Origin: Lophius americanus
Taxonomy: Eukaryota > Chordata > Actinopteri > Lophiiformes > Lophiidae
DNA length: 64,000 nucleotides
Direction: 5' to 3'
NCBI GenBank assembly: GCA_037951165.1
Contig: JBBDHG010000098.1
Location: 248,001 to 312,000, forward strand
Part shown: positions 40,511-52,690 of the stretch, piece by piece
Layout of the letters: every line of letters begins with the position of its first letter
Position numbering within the stretch: the first letter of the stretch is position 1
The notes under the pieces: generated by a model
The model's database searches: none
What the model saw: the letters and a program-made list of their open reading frames with translations, nothing else
Told to the model about the DNA's origin: nothing
Position numbers and translations under genes: made by a program

Positions 40511-40519
40511 TGGATAAAA
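40511..40519 (+). promoter_or_regulatory. Possible TATA-like element upstream of fam180a
   Basis: The sequence GGATAAAAGG lies about 145 bp before the first ATG, just after a (CA)n tract and before a GA-rich stretch. It fits a TATA-type core promoter position if the 5' UTR is about 110-120 nt. No transcript evidence is available, so this is inference. Confidence 0.25.
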
Positions 40520-40661
40520 GGAAAGAGAGAGAGAGGACGGATGGAGAGGGTTGAGGCAATAGAAAAGAAATCAGTGTATGAAGGAATGATCTTTCATATG
40601 ATAGGATAGAATGTGCTAAGACTATTTAAATTCATCATTTTTGTGTGTGTGTGAGTGTGTG

Positions 40662-43600
40662 ATGATAACCAGCGTGATGCAGCGGAGAGCCTCACTCTTC
40701 GTCGTTTACCTCTCCGTCTACCTGGCTGCCGCCCAGCACCACAGGAAAGGTAGGGGGACTCATTCCATTACCGTGCATTACCTTACTCTCATCTCTGCAC
40801 GCACATGTCAGCTGAGTTAAATCTTCCCATGTGCATATACTGAAATGATTACGCCCGTTATAAATATGCATTCATGATGGTTTAACCCCGCTTTGCATCT
40901 TTGCATGTGTGTCCATAAAATGATGCTTTACCTTCTGGAGATATTAGGACTTCAACACGTACAGGAAAAAGCGACAGGCTTGTTGTTATTGGATCCACTC
41001 ACTGAGGAAATTCCTTCCTCAAGACTCGCATACCTTACAAGCTTTGGATAAGACACACAACGCTAACACCCTTATGCCTTGAGGAATTTCTTTTAGTATC
41101 AAATCTGTATTAAACACTGTATTTTGGCTACAAACATCAGATATTGAAGACATGATTTAAGGAAGGAAACAGTATGATTTTCATTCACTTGCTCAATAAC
41201 GTCACGTAAACTTTTAGCAATTTTTGCAGTTGGTACCATTTGTAAGAAAGATTTGGCTCAAAATGTAACCATTTTTGCCGAAAAGGGTCAAAAGATACTC
41301 TAAACTAAGCCTATTCTGTCGTCCCCTACTGAAAGGGTATACCCCCAGAAAAGCCCCCAATCCCCTTCATTGAATAAGCAATTCCCGAATTACGCGAAAA
41401 TATCAACTATTATGGTACAAGATGATATAGAAGATATATATCCTTGAGTCCATTCATATGCACTATTTTTGTACTAAATCGGACCAACGGTTGAGAAATA
41501 ATGGCCCAAAAACAGTTGAAGATAAAGTTCTCCCTAGTGTCGGAAATGTAAATCTGACCTTTCCCAAAGTCGATCCAGTTATTCCTCGCACTAAGGTCTA
41601 TGCGTTTATGAAATTTGAAAATAATCGATGAAATACTTTTTGAGTTATCATGTTAAAACGAAGGATCTCCAGATCCCCCTGAGAATTTTTCAAGGGCATA
41701 ATTATTACTATATCGGTGCTGTAAGAGGTTGATCGACATCAAAAAATACAAACGCCCACTTTGAGTAAAGAACATGCGGACCTTTATGAAATCCCTGTGA
41801 GAATTTGTCTGTGATTGGACGGCTAGGTTTTACGTAAAGTATGTGGTAAGAAATATAAAGTATTTTGCAGCATGAAATTATAATTATGAAATGGGTATTG
41901 GAGTCGTAACTTCTCATAAAGCACCACGATCCTAACTGGGTCATCAGTACAGCCGGTATTTGGAGAGTGGAAACTGGAAATATGTGACCATTGTGCAGTA
42001 TGTCCAATCCTAACCAGAATAATATCTGCAGTGTCAAACCCTCTCTGGTCCTGTCTGGTGACACTGAACAACTCCGTTGCAAATCAGCCTTTCATAGATT
42101 TGTGTCACGGTTGGGGTATTGATGGGAAAGTCTGGGTTTGCACTGTCAACGGAATGCTCTGCATGTAAATGACTGGGAATGTGAAGTTTGTTGGTATTCT
42201 ACCAACATTTGGGGCCGAATTGAAATTCTGAGCAGGGGACGGGCTATTCCGTAAAAGATTTTATTTGCTCCTGTGTCCTTTTCACCCTCTTTTATAGTTA
42301 GCTAGAGACATGCAGACATCTATTTCTATTTTTTCTCTCTCGCTCCCTCTCTCCCTCACAAACACATCATGACATCCCTCCAGCAAGGAATACCATTTAG
42401 CCCTGCTAATTAATGGATCTTTGTTGTTCCCTCATCTCTTTGCAAGCACTTAGCGGGAGATTACAAGTTCCCTGCCTGTGCATAATGACATTGGGAAGGC
42501 CGGCTCATCCCATTACTGATTGTTTGGACCACTGGATGAGGTTGGTGTGGGCATGAGGAATGAGTGGGCTTAAGTTGTAAGGAGGGGTATTTTATATTTG
42601 TTCTTATTCTATTCCTTCGTAGGAAAACAGGTTAAATTTGCTTTAATATGTTTATTGGTTGATTTATTTTTTTTACCCTGCAGTGGCAAGTTAAAAAATA
42701 TTGATATTCACATTCATTCATTGAGATTTCAGATTATGACACCGACACTTATACTTTTTAATAGAGTTGTATAGTTCCAGGGTTTCTTTGAAAGATTTTT
42801 TTCAGGCCCCTGGGTCTTTATTGACTGTACAGCTGAAGACTGACAGGAAGCCGGTTTACTATGAGGACTCAGCATCTGTACAAGTGGCACCAACTGAGCT
42901 AAAAAGCAGCTCTTATTGTGTAGTATTTGAATTTTCATCAATATACAGGAAATGAAACCAACGTGTACGAGATACAGTGTTAAATTGTCAATTCCAACCT
43001 AAACTTGGAAATCTTTGCCAAAGCATGATTGTGGAGATGCTGTGGGAATTAAGACTTGCTGCCTACCCAGTAGTCTTTGCAAAGGCCGGGCCCTTACTCT
43101 TCCTCTGATATGCTGTACCCTCCTAGTTTGCCCAGGTAAGATTCTAAACAACACCATGAAAGAGACAGGCTCAGAAGGAGAGAACAAATTTTACTTGAAT
43201 ATTTATGGAATTGAGAAGCTTCTTTTGGAGAGATTCTCAAAACACTGCGCTCAGAGACAACTCTGTTTTCCTGCTATTGCAATCAGGAGAGAATACATGA
43301 TATGTTTATGAAGTCTTGTCGGAAGTTGTTGGCGCTGAGACTACACAGGGAGATTCTGTAATCCAGGGGCGACTGCCGTGAGCAACAGCAAGAGGAAACA
43401 CTGGTACGTGGTGGTGGTGGTGGTGGTAGTGGTGGTGGTGGTGGCTGATGACTCGTTGGAGGATGATCGGCTGATTGAGTGGGGAAGAGGGTGGAGGAGA
43501 AGTGGAGGTGGAGGGGTGCTCGCAAGAGCACCATGAACGTACCGGAGGCAGAGAGAGAATCATATTTAAAAAGACAGCAACACGATGACGAGGCTTAAGA

Positions 43601-44796
43601 TGAAGGTGTGATGCTGAGCTATTGGATAAATACAACCAGCTGATAAATCTCAATTGACACCCCCAGGTAATAAAAGCAAGGAAGTTATGAGTGAGAATGC
43701 ATGAGAATGCAGAATGGTAGGAGAAATAAAGTACGGACCCAAGAACGCAAAAGAATAGCATCTGACTGAACTTCTGCTATAGCTTCATTTGTTTAAATGT
43801 CCTTAACTATAGTTGTAACAATTAGCATTACTTCCCTTGTTTTTCTTCCGGAGTGTTTTCAGAGACATCTGCTCCTATTAGCACTTTGAGATTTGATCCA
43901 AATGTAAAGTGCATTATAAATTAAATGTATTATTATTATTATTATTAATATTGATGTGGACAAGTACAGCAGCGGCACTGATGTGGGTAGCTTCTGGAAC
44001 CTCGATCGGCTCGATAGAGTAGAATTGAGAAACGATTGTCGGACACACAATACCTACGTAAATGATCAAGTGTTGTGAGGGTGAGGAACCTCCACCTACA
44101 ACCAAGCCTCGGTACTCCTCCTGCGTCGTCACAGCGGAGTAAGCAATGGCTACTCTACTAAAATTAGCCATGATTAAATATCAACCCCTTGTTCAACGAA
44201 GGGGTGTCACATCTTTAATACACATAGTGTTCAGTATAAGTGCAATAAGGGCGTAGCAGGGGTTCTGTGTCGATCACAGCAGTTAAGGCGGAAGGATGGG
44301 ACTGGATCTGACAATGCACTTTTGTGTGACTCACAACTGGAAGAACTAAAAATTAGCTAGTATCAGTTATCTGGGAACTCCGCACAAGATTGTTCTTAAT
44401 CAACCGGTCAATCATTCAATCAACCAATCATTGTATTTAGATAATAAGGGTGTCAAATGCGGCGTTGTCGCACGGTCTCTAAAGAGTAAAAAGGGCTTTA
44501 AACTGTCATCCCAGCCTTAATTCACATGTTTTTGCCACAGGTTCATGAATTTTTACTTAACGGTTAAAAATGTGCGCGGCATAAATTGACGGTCTTCTCA
44601 ATGGAGGGATATTTTATTTGCCACTTAAAAATCTAATACAACACATGGCCAATTTTTTCAGCAGTGCTGCCGGAGCCTTGTGAACATTATTCAGCCGCAG
44701 TGTTTAAAACTGTCCAAACTGCTGCCTGAACTTTCCTATTTTTTCACTAGAATTTACTGCATTACAGCAAACACTGGCGGAGTGTAGATAACTTTA

Positions 44797-44847
<51 letters not shown>

Positions 44848-47841
44848 ACAAATTAACATATATTAGGTTGTGAATGGAGAACCAGCATTGGGCTGTGCTC
44901 GGAGCCGTTACTTCCCTGCAGCGGTACACTTTCCTCAGGGTGTTGTTTTGTTTACATCAACATAGCCCCACTGAAGGTGGAGTGTCTCATCGATGTCTAG
45001 TGTGACTGACAACAACAACAACAATCCCCTGTCTGTACGTCTGGAACCAGGAGATGGTTAGCATAACTTGAAAAAAGACTGAAACACTTGAGCCAAACAT
45101 ATGGCACTTGAGCATGTCAGCGCAAAATCCTTGATAATATTCTTCAGGAATGAGGGCGCAGTCTCCTCAAGAGCTTAACTTTCCCTTCTCTCTTATTTTC
45201 GCTTGCATACGACGGAAGTTGGTTGGCTCTGCCAAAGAAAGTATTTCACTATGCTGTTCCGTGTATGACAGTAAGTGAATAATGAAGCATCCATTCAATT
45301 AATTTAGATATGAATCGACTCAAGGAGCTTTTTCTTGTATATAAATTTAACTCTAGTAGTTGATATTTTTACCACTATCTTTTTCTTACAGTATACGCCT
45401 AGTTTTTAATCCAGACAAGCTTTTTACCACATGTAGACTTTTTTGCTACGAAGAGGAAAGGCTGTGTTGGTGAAACTTTGGAATTTTGACTCCAGTGTTT
45501 CTACAGTCTGGGCCATTACTGTGTTGGTTGAGGCAAAAGTGAAAGGGTAGAGATAACATGTTCAGGATTTCACATACGGTGTCAAATTGGGGTCTTTATG
45601 ATTCTCACGCAGGAGTCACAGAGTTTCTTTATATTGTGAATGGTGGCTGGATTATGAAAGCAAAGATGATGTTGTGACTGGCAGCCACCCAAGCTGAACG
45701 CAGGAGATCCGACAATGTGTGTCGCTTTTGGCTGCCCTAACTAAAACTATTGAGGCTGAAGGTATCTGGCCCAACAGGCCGACGACAGCGGGGCTTATTG
45801 TTACAGCAGGATTAGCAATGCATTGCTTTTCAAGTTTCTGCCATAAGCTGTTGAGCGATTGGATCTAAACGAAACTAAATTGCATATTAATACCGTACAC
45901 CTCATTAAAAATGGGTGCGTGTGATTTGTGTGTTGTCTTACAGCTTAGGCCAAACTCAAAACAAACTTGGCAACATCAGAGGTGAAACAGTGGAACGAGA
46001 GAATGAGATATCTGGAGACACCCAAAGAAAGTTTCAACTTACTTCATTATGTCGTGAATCCCGCTTAAGCTCTAATTAACTTTGCTTTTCACTTTTCTTT
46101 TCACAGCTTCATCAAATTGATCTTGGTGTCTCGCTCAATAAAGGATGATGTAATGTGAACAGATTAAAAGACTCTGAGCAGCAATAGTAGTAAATATTAC
46201 AACTAGGAAGGAGGGGGAATGTGGAAAGGGTTGCTCTTCATTTCTATGTGAATAAGAAATCAAACGAGGAAAAAAATCCCTTCTAGTAGAAATCTCAGTG
46301 TTATGTACTGGACATGGTGGAGCATTTACCAGAAAACACACTTTTGTTTAAATAGGACAAAAAAAATAATATTTTTTTTTAAAAGAGCAAATATTGAACA
46401 TTGGTGCATCATTTGGCCAGAAACACAACTACAAACCAATTCTACTCATAAAGTTGTATGATTGTACATGCTATCAAGGGCATGTAGCCATTTGGAGCCA
46501 TTCTGGCTGAGGGCGGGTTCAGACTTCATGATTGTTGCACTATTTGAAACATATTTATATCCCAGAATAGTCAGCTATATTATGGAATCGTTATCGCCCA
46601 CGCTTCCGCCGCTGCCTCACATCCTTTGTGTTAACGCAATACCTCGAAAACTGAATCCATGGTCGACCCAGCAACTAAAATGGGCTTTGTTCCAGCCCTC
46701 TTTGAAGGCCCCAGATTACAGGATCCCTGTTGGGCTGCAAACTGAGGCCACTAACACCTGTCCCTCTGTGAGTGCCGGTACGTCACCTCTGGAAGCCCTG
46801 GCTCCACTTGTAACTGCGAGGAGCACCTGTGGCTCCAGTCAAAGACCAATTACCCTCAGCACAGCTGGAGTCAGATTCTATCACACTTGCATAATATTTG
46901 CGCAGTGAATGAATATGTGTTTTCTCACTCTCCGGCCCACACACATATGCATGCCACGTTGGATAATGTGGCGCATGAAGTCTTGAATAGGAGGCCGATC
47001 CTCTAAGCTAATTTCCTGTTCTTGTGCGTTGCAGCTCTGTATCCATCTGCATACAGGATAAAGCGGGGGACATATACGCTGATCAACCCTGTGTTCCAGC
47101 GTTCAGTGGAGGACGTCAAACTGCTTTTTGAGGTCAGTTTATATCTGGGAATAGCCCTAGACCCAGTGGTCGTGGAGTGGAGCTTACTTGTCAACATTAA
47201 TAGAGGTACAGCAATTAAAATCATTTATTTAGGACACTTCAAAATAAGGTTAATGAATGGTTTATTTGCTTTTGGTAATTACAGATTCTCTTGAATCCTT
47301 GAAAAGTAATTATTGCCATATTAAACCAGCTATTATAGAATTGCCATTGTTGCAGACCGAGTCCGCCGCCACGGATCACACGGGGGGGATTGCTTGTAAA
47401 CAACAAAAAAAAAGCAGTGGATTAGGAGCTTTTATTGTGGTGGAGCTATACCATTGCTAGTGTAGGCCTAGTTTGTCTACGTAGATTCAACGTTTGTTTC
47501 TTGATGGACAGATCCTGCTAGCTGGAATGGAAGTCCAAGGTGTTGATCACACTATGCTGATCCCAGATGAGGAGCTGGCCTCTCTGAGGAGTGTGGAAAA
47601 GCTAGAAGTCATCTGTGACGATGTCCTGCCCAAAAGACTCTCCGATATCCGCCGTCTGACAGCAGAGCTCGCCCAGCGCCGGCAGCCTCTTAGCCAGGAG
47701 GCCTTTGAGAGGACGGTGCTGACCTTGGTGTACGCCGCTCAGACGCTGGCGAGGGTCAGCGACCAGCTGCAGAGAGAAGCGTGGATGGACTCATTGGTGA
47801 AGCTGTTCTTAGCCGTTCAAAATGACCTCAAAATATCCTGA
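40662..47841 (+). CDS. fam180a: FAM180A-like secreted protein, three exons, complete
   Basis: Coding exons are 40662-40749, 47035-47132 and 47512-47841. All four splice borders are canonical (AAAG|gtaggg, ttgcag|CTCTG, TTTGAG|gtcagt, ggacag|ATCCTG). The joined frame gives 171 aa, close to the roughly 173 aa of mammalian FAM180A. Residues about 11-23 form a hydrophobic signal-peptide core ending in AAA before Gln. Next comes a region with a dibasic KR (YRIKRG) like the PKR of the human protein. The C-terminal block contains DEELASLR, a DVLPK segment, DIRRL and FERTVLTLVYAAQT, which are family hallmarks from memory of the human protein. The ATG at 40662 is the first in frame; a second at 40677 would give 166 aa and both have G at -3. 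The family is predicted to be secreted, but its biochemical role is not established. Intron 1 is about 6.3 kb and repeat-rich; intron 2 is 379 bp. Identification is strong, exact start less so. Confidence 0.93.
41318..41706 (+). repeat. Modular dispersed repeat, short copy with one internal unit
   Basis: The left end 'gggtatacccccagaaaagc', one unit with 'actaaatcggaccaacggtt', then the right block 'ttcctcgcactaaggtctat' and 'aaggatctcc'. It is about half the length of the copies at 4.7 and 36.4 kb because internal units are missing. Confidence 0.75.
42385..42560. promoter_or_regulatory. Candidate enhancer-like sequence in fam180a intron 1
   Basis: Non-repetitive, balanced-composition sequence with CTAATTAATGG and CTTTGTTGTTCC (homeodomain- and SOX-like sites) stands out among surrounding repeats. 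Inference only. Confidence 0.22.
43409..43443 (+). repeat. (GGT)n microsatellite
   Basis: About eleven GGT units with one GTA interruption, in fam180a intron 1. On the other strand it gives a spurious His/Pro-rich frame. Confidence 0.9.
43928..43947 (+). repeat. (ATT)n microsatellite
   Basis: Six to seven ATT units in fam180a intron 1. Confidence 0.9.
44802..44844. repeat. (AT)n microsatellite
   Basis: About twenty-one AT units in fam180a intron 1. Confidence 0.95.
45285..45395 (-). repeat. Modular dispersed repeat fragment, inverted, one unit
   Basis: 'tgaatcgactcaaggagctt' and 'ttaactctagtagttgatat' correspond to one internal unit in reverse, ending in 'tctttttcttacag'. Confidence 0.5.
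46545..46680 (-). repeat. Modular dispersed repeat fragment, inverted, right end
   Basis: 'catatttatatcccagaata', 'tattatggaatcgttatcgc' and 'gtgttaacgcaatacctcga' give the family's right terminus in reverse. It lies in fam180a intron 1. Confidence 0.65.
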
Positions 47842-48030
47842 GGCGTACTACAGCGTGAACTACAGTGTACTGTCTCAGTCACCTCAACCACATTTTGAGG
47901 TCTTCCTCATGTGACGGGTCCACCCACTAGTTAAAATACCTGGATGTCCGAAAGAATCTGAAGTGGTTATTAAAAAGCCCCTAAATGGACTCGAACTCCA
48001 AATTACCACTTCCACTTCATCGTAGTATAT

Positions 48031-48036
48031 AATAAA
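48031..48036 (+). terminator. Candidate polyadenylation signal of fam180a
   Basis: AATAAA occurs 190 bp after the fam180a stop codon and is the first canonical hexamer downstream. It would give a short 3' UTR. Confidence 0.5.
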
Positions 48037-48235
48037 GAATATATGAGGCATTTACCAAAAATATACAAAGGCTGTTTTGTTAGCTTTTTCCTGCAATCTG
48101 ATGTCATCTACTCTACGGAAGAGGATTAGGGCGACACATGGCCAGGTGAATATTATTTTTGGAATTGTCCAAAAATATTGTCAGAGTCCGGACTTTAAAC
48201 TCTTAGACTAGGGCTATAAGAACGTTTTTTTTTTG

Positions 48236-48372
48236 GCATTCTGAGTTGAAAGCGAGAATTCTGAGAATAAAGTCAGAATTCCAAGATAAAAGTCAGTATT
48301 CTAAATTAAAAGCTTAAATCCTGAGATTAAAAAAGTCAAAATTCTGTGTTTAAAGAATAAAGTCAGAATTGC
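48236..48372 (+). repeat. AT-rich ~22-bp minisatellite
   Basis: Units of the type 'attctgagaataaagtcaga' recur about six times with variation. This is a common fish tandem repeat. It is 3' of fam180a. Confidence 0.7.
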
Positions 48373-49290
48373 ACAAACCATGAGTTCACATAAGCATATG
48401 TGGCCTTACACTTCTTCCGTCCACAATTTATTGAAATTTCTTGCAGTATATTCTTCTTTTCCTATATGTAATGTTTTGTGATGGTGGACCAGCAGTACCC
48501 TACAAACCAAATATTGATTTTAAGATATTTCCAAACATCTAATAGCTGCCATAATAAATAAAGGTAACATCCTATTAGCACTTCTTAGAGCAAGTCTCCC
48601 CACCGATATCTATTGCACCAACTCTGTTCGGTTGTACTTATGCAACAGAAACATGAGATAGTAGCTAACGAACATGCACAAGTTAAAGTTTAAAATTGAT
48701 AGTAATCTTGAGGAGGCTTGAATACAGTAAATCTGACATAATGATTCAGAGAGGTAGAAACCATTTAGGATCATATCAGTATCTCTCAATCTTATGAAGC
48801 ACATCTAGATGTTCCCTTTTTTTTGACAATTTCCCTTTATTAACCTTCATCAGACAGTTGTGTTCGGGACAGTGTATCTTAACCACTAAACCACAAAGAC
48901 ACCCTGTTTTAATTGCCCCTTGGATGGAAGACACCCTTCTTTAATTGCCCCTTGGATGATCTCACTCCTCCTAGCTCGTAGATGTGCAGACCTGATCCTG
49001 GCTCTTCACGTTGGAACTGTTTGATCCTACTTGTTTCTTCATTGTATGAAAATGACAATGCTTCACGAGGATGGCCTCATTAATCACACATGTCCCAGGT
49101 AGCTCTGGTAGAGTCTCACGTCCATCAGGTGTTGACTCAGACTCCACGGAACTGCGCTTGTGGCTAAAAATTCTCGATGGAGGTAAAGACTTGGTTGCTG
49201 TCAAATAATCTGGGTATGGTGCATACATACTTTGTATAGTGTCTTTTTCTGATTATATTGAACCTTGATTTTCTTCAAACTATAAATAAT

Positions 49291-50081
49291 ATTCACTATA
49301 GCCATAACATTATAACCACCTGTCAAATACTCTTTTTGTCTCCCTTGTGCTGCCAAAACAGCTGTGACTCATCGAGGCACTCCACAACACCTCTGATGGT
49401 GTGCTGTGCTCTCAGGGAATCTGGCACCAACACATTAGTAGCAGATCTTTGAACACCTTTAAGTTGTTGTGGGGCCTCTGTAGATTGGATTTGTTTCTCC
49501 AGCACGTTCCACTGATGATCGATTGGACTGAGATCTGAGGAAATTCTTCGAAAGCCAAGTCAACACCTTGAACTCATTTTGTTCATCAAACCACGTCTGA
49601 GCAACATTATCGCTGTGTGGCAGGACCCATTAGATAGATAGAAACTTTATTAATCCCCAGAAAGGGAAATGTAGTTTAGTTTAGTTTTTTTTTAGTTTTA
49701 GTTTTCTTAATTAAGCTGCTGAAAGGCTGCTGCCATTTGGGAATACCGTTTTCATTAAGAAGTATTCTCCAGGTAAGTGACGCAAACCCATGCAGCCGGT
49801 CACATCAAGTAAAAGAAAAAGTGTTTTATTGTGGCAACGCAGTAAGCTGTGACACACAGTGTGTTCTGACACCAGCAGTTTGTGTTAGAGTAGCATACGG
49901 ATCACTGCAGTCCAGGAACACCCAAAATGTCCTGCAGTGATGCCAGTTGTCTAGCTGTCACTATTTGTACCTTGTCGATGTCCTTCAGATTGTAATGCTA
50001 GCCTGTTTTTACTGTTTCCAACACATGAACTTTGAGGATAAAATGTCCATTTGAGGTTGTAAAGTTATGGCTGATCAAACA
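49291..50081 (-). mobile_element. Tc1-like transposon relic, both ends present, nested insertion
   Basis: The left end has 'gccataacattataaccacc' and the right end the inverted match 'ggttgtaaagttatggc', the terminal repeats of a Tc1/mariner family frequent in fish. Between them is a decayed transposase read on the minus strand (regions corresponding to the DDE-domain C-terminus at 49340-49560 and more N-terminal parts to 50020). It is about 790 bp, shorter than an intact element of roughly 1.2-1.3 kb, and has stops and internal deletions. A foreign 80-bp piece splits it at 49633-49711. Confidence 0.82.
49633..49711. mobile_element. Short retroelement tail inserted in the Tc1 relic
   Basis: The piece starts with AGATAGATAG, continues 'aaactttattaatcccc', and ends in T-rich AGTTTT repeats. 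This resembles the 'actttattgatccc' tail common at fish LINE/SINE 3' ends. The Tc1 sequence resumes right after it, so it is a later, nested insertion. Confidence 0.5.
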
Positions 50082-51609
50082 ATGCATGGTTGAGTATAAG
50101 CAGCGTGGGTTTGGAAAGTTTCTCAACATATCGAAAGGACAGGAAATGCAATGCAGTATATAGTTTGTGCTGTACTTTTATTATTATTAATTCAAGAAAA
50201 ACAACAACTATAAACATTAATGTCTCTTGATAACCAAGAGTGTCTCTCCCACTGAAAGACTGTGGGTGTCATCTGGTGAAGGATTGCTCAACTTATTGAT
50301 GGACTGGTTAAATATCACAGATATGTGAAGTCTGTACACATCATTCTGCCTGATCGCTCCTTTTAACAAATTATAAAATGTACTTTAAGGCTCCTCCTGA
50401 CGTTAGCAAATAGGCCGGGCCATAAAAGGCTTTGGAGCAGCTCACTCGTCCATGAGTGGACAGAAAGTATTCTTCTAGTTTGCGTTTCCCCTTTTCGAAT
50501 TAATTGGTTTTCCATTTGCTAACATTTCAGGATTCTGGTTCAAGCAAAGCTTTTATCAATCCTTGGACATGCCGGTTGCTCAGTGTGTGTCATGTCCTGC
50601 CATCAGAGCTGCATGTTATCCACAAGCACTCTATTTATGATGAAAGGATTTTTTTGCTGCGTTTTCAGTCTCTTGCTCAGCATGTCAGCATTCATTCCCA
50701 AACCCCAGCAACGGGCGCTGACTCGAGAGGGTTGATTGATGAGGAGGTGAAGCCGGCAGCGATGGAATTTCCTTCCTGGACAGAGGAGCTCCAGCAACGA
50801 TGATGATTAGTTCGGGGATGTTTTGGGCCAAGATTTGACAGAGCATAATGAAGGTGGGATGACGAAGAAAAGTGCACAGCTGAGGATTTGCTCCAAGCAT
50901 CGTGTCTGACAGCAGATTTTCATTAGGACCACTCTAATGTAAGATCAAAAGATCATAGATTGTGTACTTCATGATTATGCATACAACTGTTATTATATGT
51001 TATCATATGTTGTAAAATTAAAAAAAACCTTCTATAACCATTTAACAGATTTCTAACTGTTGGATGGAATTAAAGTCAATTATGTTTTTCAAGTAATTTG
51101 ATTTTTCTTTGAATATACAGAATAACACATTTTCATTATAGTGCGTTGCAAACCCTTTTGCTCATCCATGAACTATTTTCCCCCAAAGTGTTACGCTCCA
51201 GCTGCACAGCTTCTTTTTGTTACCATCTCTTCGTCTCTGATTATGAAATAGATTTAACAATAAGGTATAAGCTTTTACTGGGCTGTTGACTTATCAGTAT
51301 ACATAAAAAAAAATCCGCCTCTAAGAACACATCTACGTGGTGATTTATCCCCGAACCGCACGTTTAACACTCAGCAGAATGATGCGTGTTGATGCAGCAC
51401 CACCAAGAGGCTACGGTCGGAACTGCAGCAGTGGTTCCGTCATTAAATCAAAGACCGGATCTCAATGAAAGAAATATACAAGTTGAAAATCTTGATTGAT
51501 TTATATTCTTTGATTCGTTTAGAACAAAATGATACAGAGGGTCAATGAAAATCAAAATCATGAACCCATTGAAGGCCGGATTCTGAATCACACCCATAAT
51601 CAAATTAAA

Positions 51610-51850
51610 AAACTTTCAATTACAGTGTGACGTCATTTGTGTGAATTCCATCACAACAACTGATAATGTGTCTCAGCAGCGTGTTTGACCCCCGTACCCC
51701 TGATATCTCGTCCACACTCCAGAGAGAGTTCTGGGAGACACAGCAAACCTTCTTTCGAAGGGCCCGTATTCGTGTTCCGTCCAGGAGGAGTTGGACTACC
51801 TTGTCCACCTGAACGGGCCGCAGGTTCCACATCATGATACCAGCAGTTAC
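51610..51850 (-). mobile_element. Possible Tc1-type transposase HTH relic
   Basis: A short minus-strand frame reads VDKVVQLLLDGTRIRAL and then VCCVSQNSLW, which resembles the 'VQLLQDGTSxRxVAxxFGVSxSxVSR' helix-turn-helix at the start of some fish Tc1-like transposases. The rest does not continue convincingly. This could be a second Tc1-like family, or chance. Confidence 0.4.
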
Positions 51851-52419
51851 AAAGACACTAGCACAATCCAAAAGTAGAGAAAATCAGTCAGGAAGGATGA
51901 GGAGAGAGAAATGGTCTGTGGCCACCGCCTGCAGAACCAGAACCTCCTTTGGGTCGTCCTGCTGTTGTCCTTCCTGTCCATCTGTGACAGCTTTCATTGA
52001 AACCGAAGCAGGTAAAAATGATTAACTATCACTTACGCTTCCTAACGATCCAGGTCACATGAGATTGAACTGATAATGCGTTATATTGGGATTCTTACGT
52101 GCCCCCTTCATTTTTGGGGGCAGTGTGTATTACCTCAAACGTATGACACAATGTATTATGATGTAATCAACCAGTCTTGATCCAAACATGAAGAGATTTC
52201 ATTTACATTGTACGCAGTAACCAGGTGCACGTAGAGAGATTATACAGTATGTTTTGTATTTGTGACTTAAACAATAGGCATATCCCATAACGAGCCATTT
52301 TCCAGCGTATATTCTGGAAAATAATACTATACATTTTAGTAGCAGTTGTTAAATGCCGAGTGATTGTTTGCCGTGTCTAATAACAGAATAAAAAAGACCC
52401 TCTTATTTAACATTATATT

Positions 52420-52690
52420 AAACCTAAAGCGTCTTCCTAATGTCTTTCATTAACAAATAAGCAACAGAAATTATTGCAGCTGAAGGAATTGAAAATCAAA
52501 GCCGTTAAATTAAAATATAATGAGCAATAAAAACGAAACTACTTCAATGGCTTCCGACTATCATCCCTAACGTCTGCCTGCGTCTAATGCTAATTATTCC
52601 GTGCACAACTGCACACATTTGGGTAATTGTTTCTCTCATGGGTTTTTGCTACAGGGCTTTTACGAAACAATTTAATTTTAACTCCATCTG
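52420..52690. promoter_or_regulatory. Candidate conserved non-coding sequence
   Basis: A non-repetitive AT-rich stretch with ATTAACAAATAAG, CAGCTG, TCAAAG and CTAATTATTCC sites and no ORF. Its texture resembles fish conserved non-coding elements, but this is a visual judgement. Confidence 0.2.

Larger units (their letters stand above)
37160..40610. other. Gene-free interval upstream of fam180a
   Basis: Contains the 38.8 kb palindrome and the MITE at 39.3 kb. A 170-codon open frame at 37689-38201 has no domain or homologue I recognise. Confidence 0.5.

Noticed and set aside
42860..42910. tRNA A-box-like sequence on the minus strand (AGCTCAGTTGGTGCCAC)
   Set aside because: No B box at the proper distance and no SINE body; too weak to call.
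43306..43761. His/Pro-rich minus-strand frame
   Set aside because: The His and Pro runs come from reading the (GGT)n microsatellite; it lies in fam180a intron 1.
48840..48905. tRNA-like string 'gtggtttagtggttaag' on the minus strand
   Set aside because: Possible SINE scrap, but it lacks a clear B box and tail.
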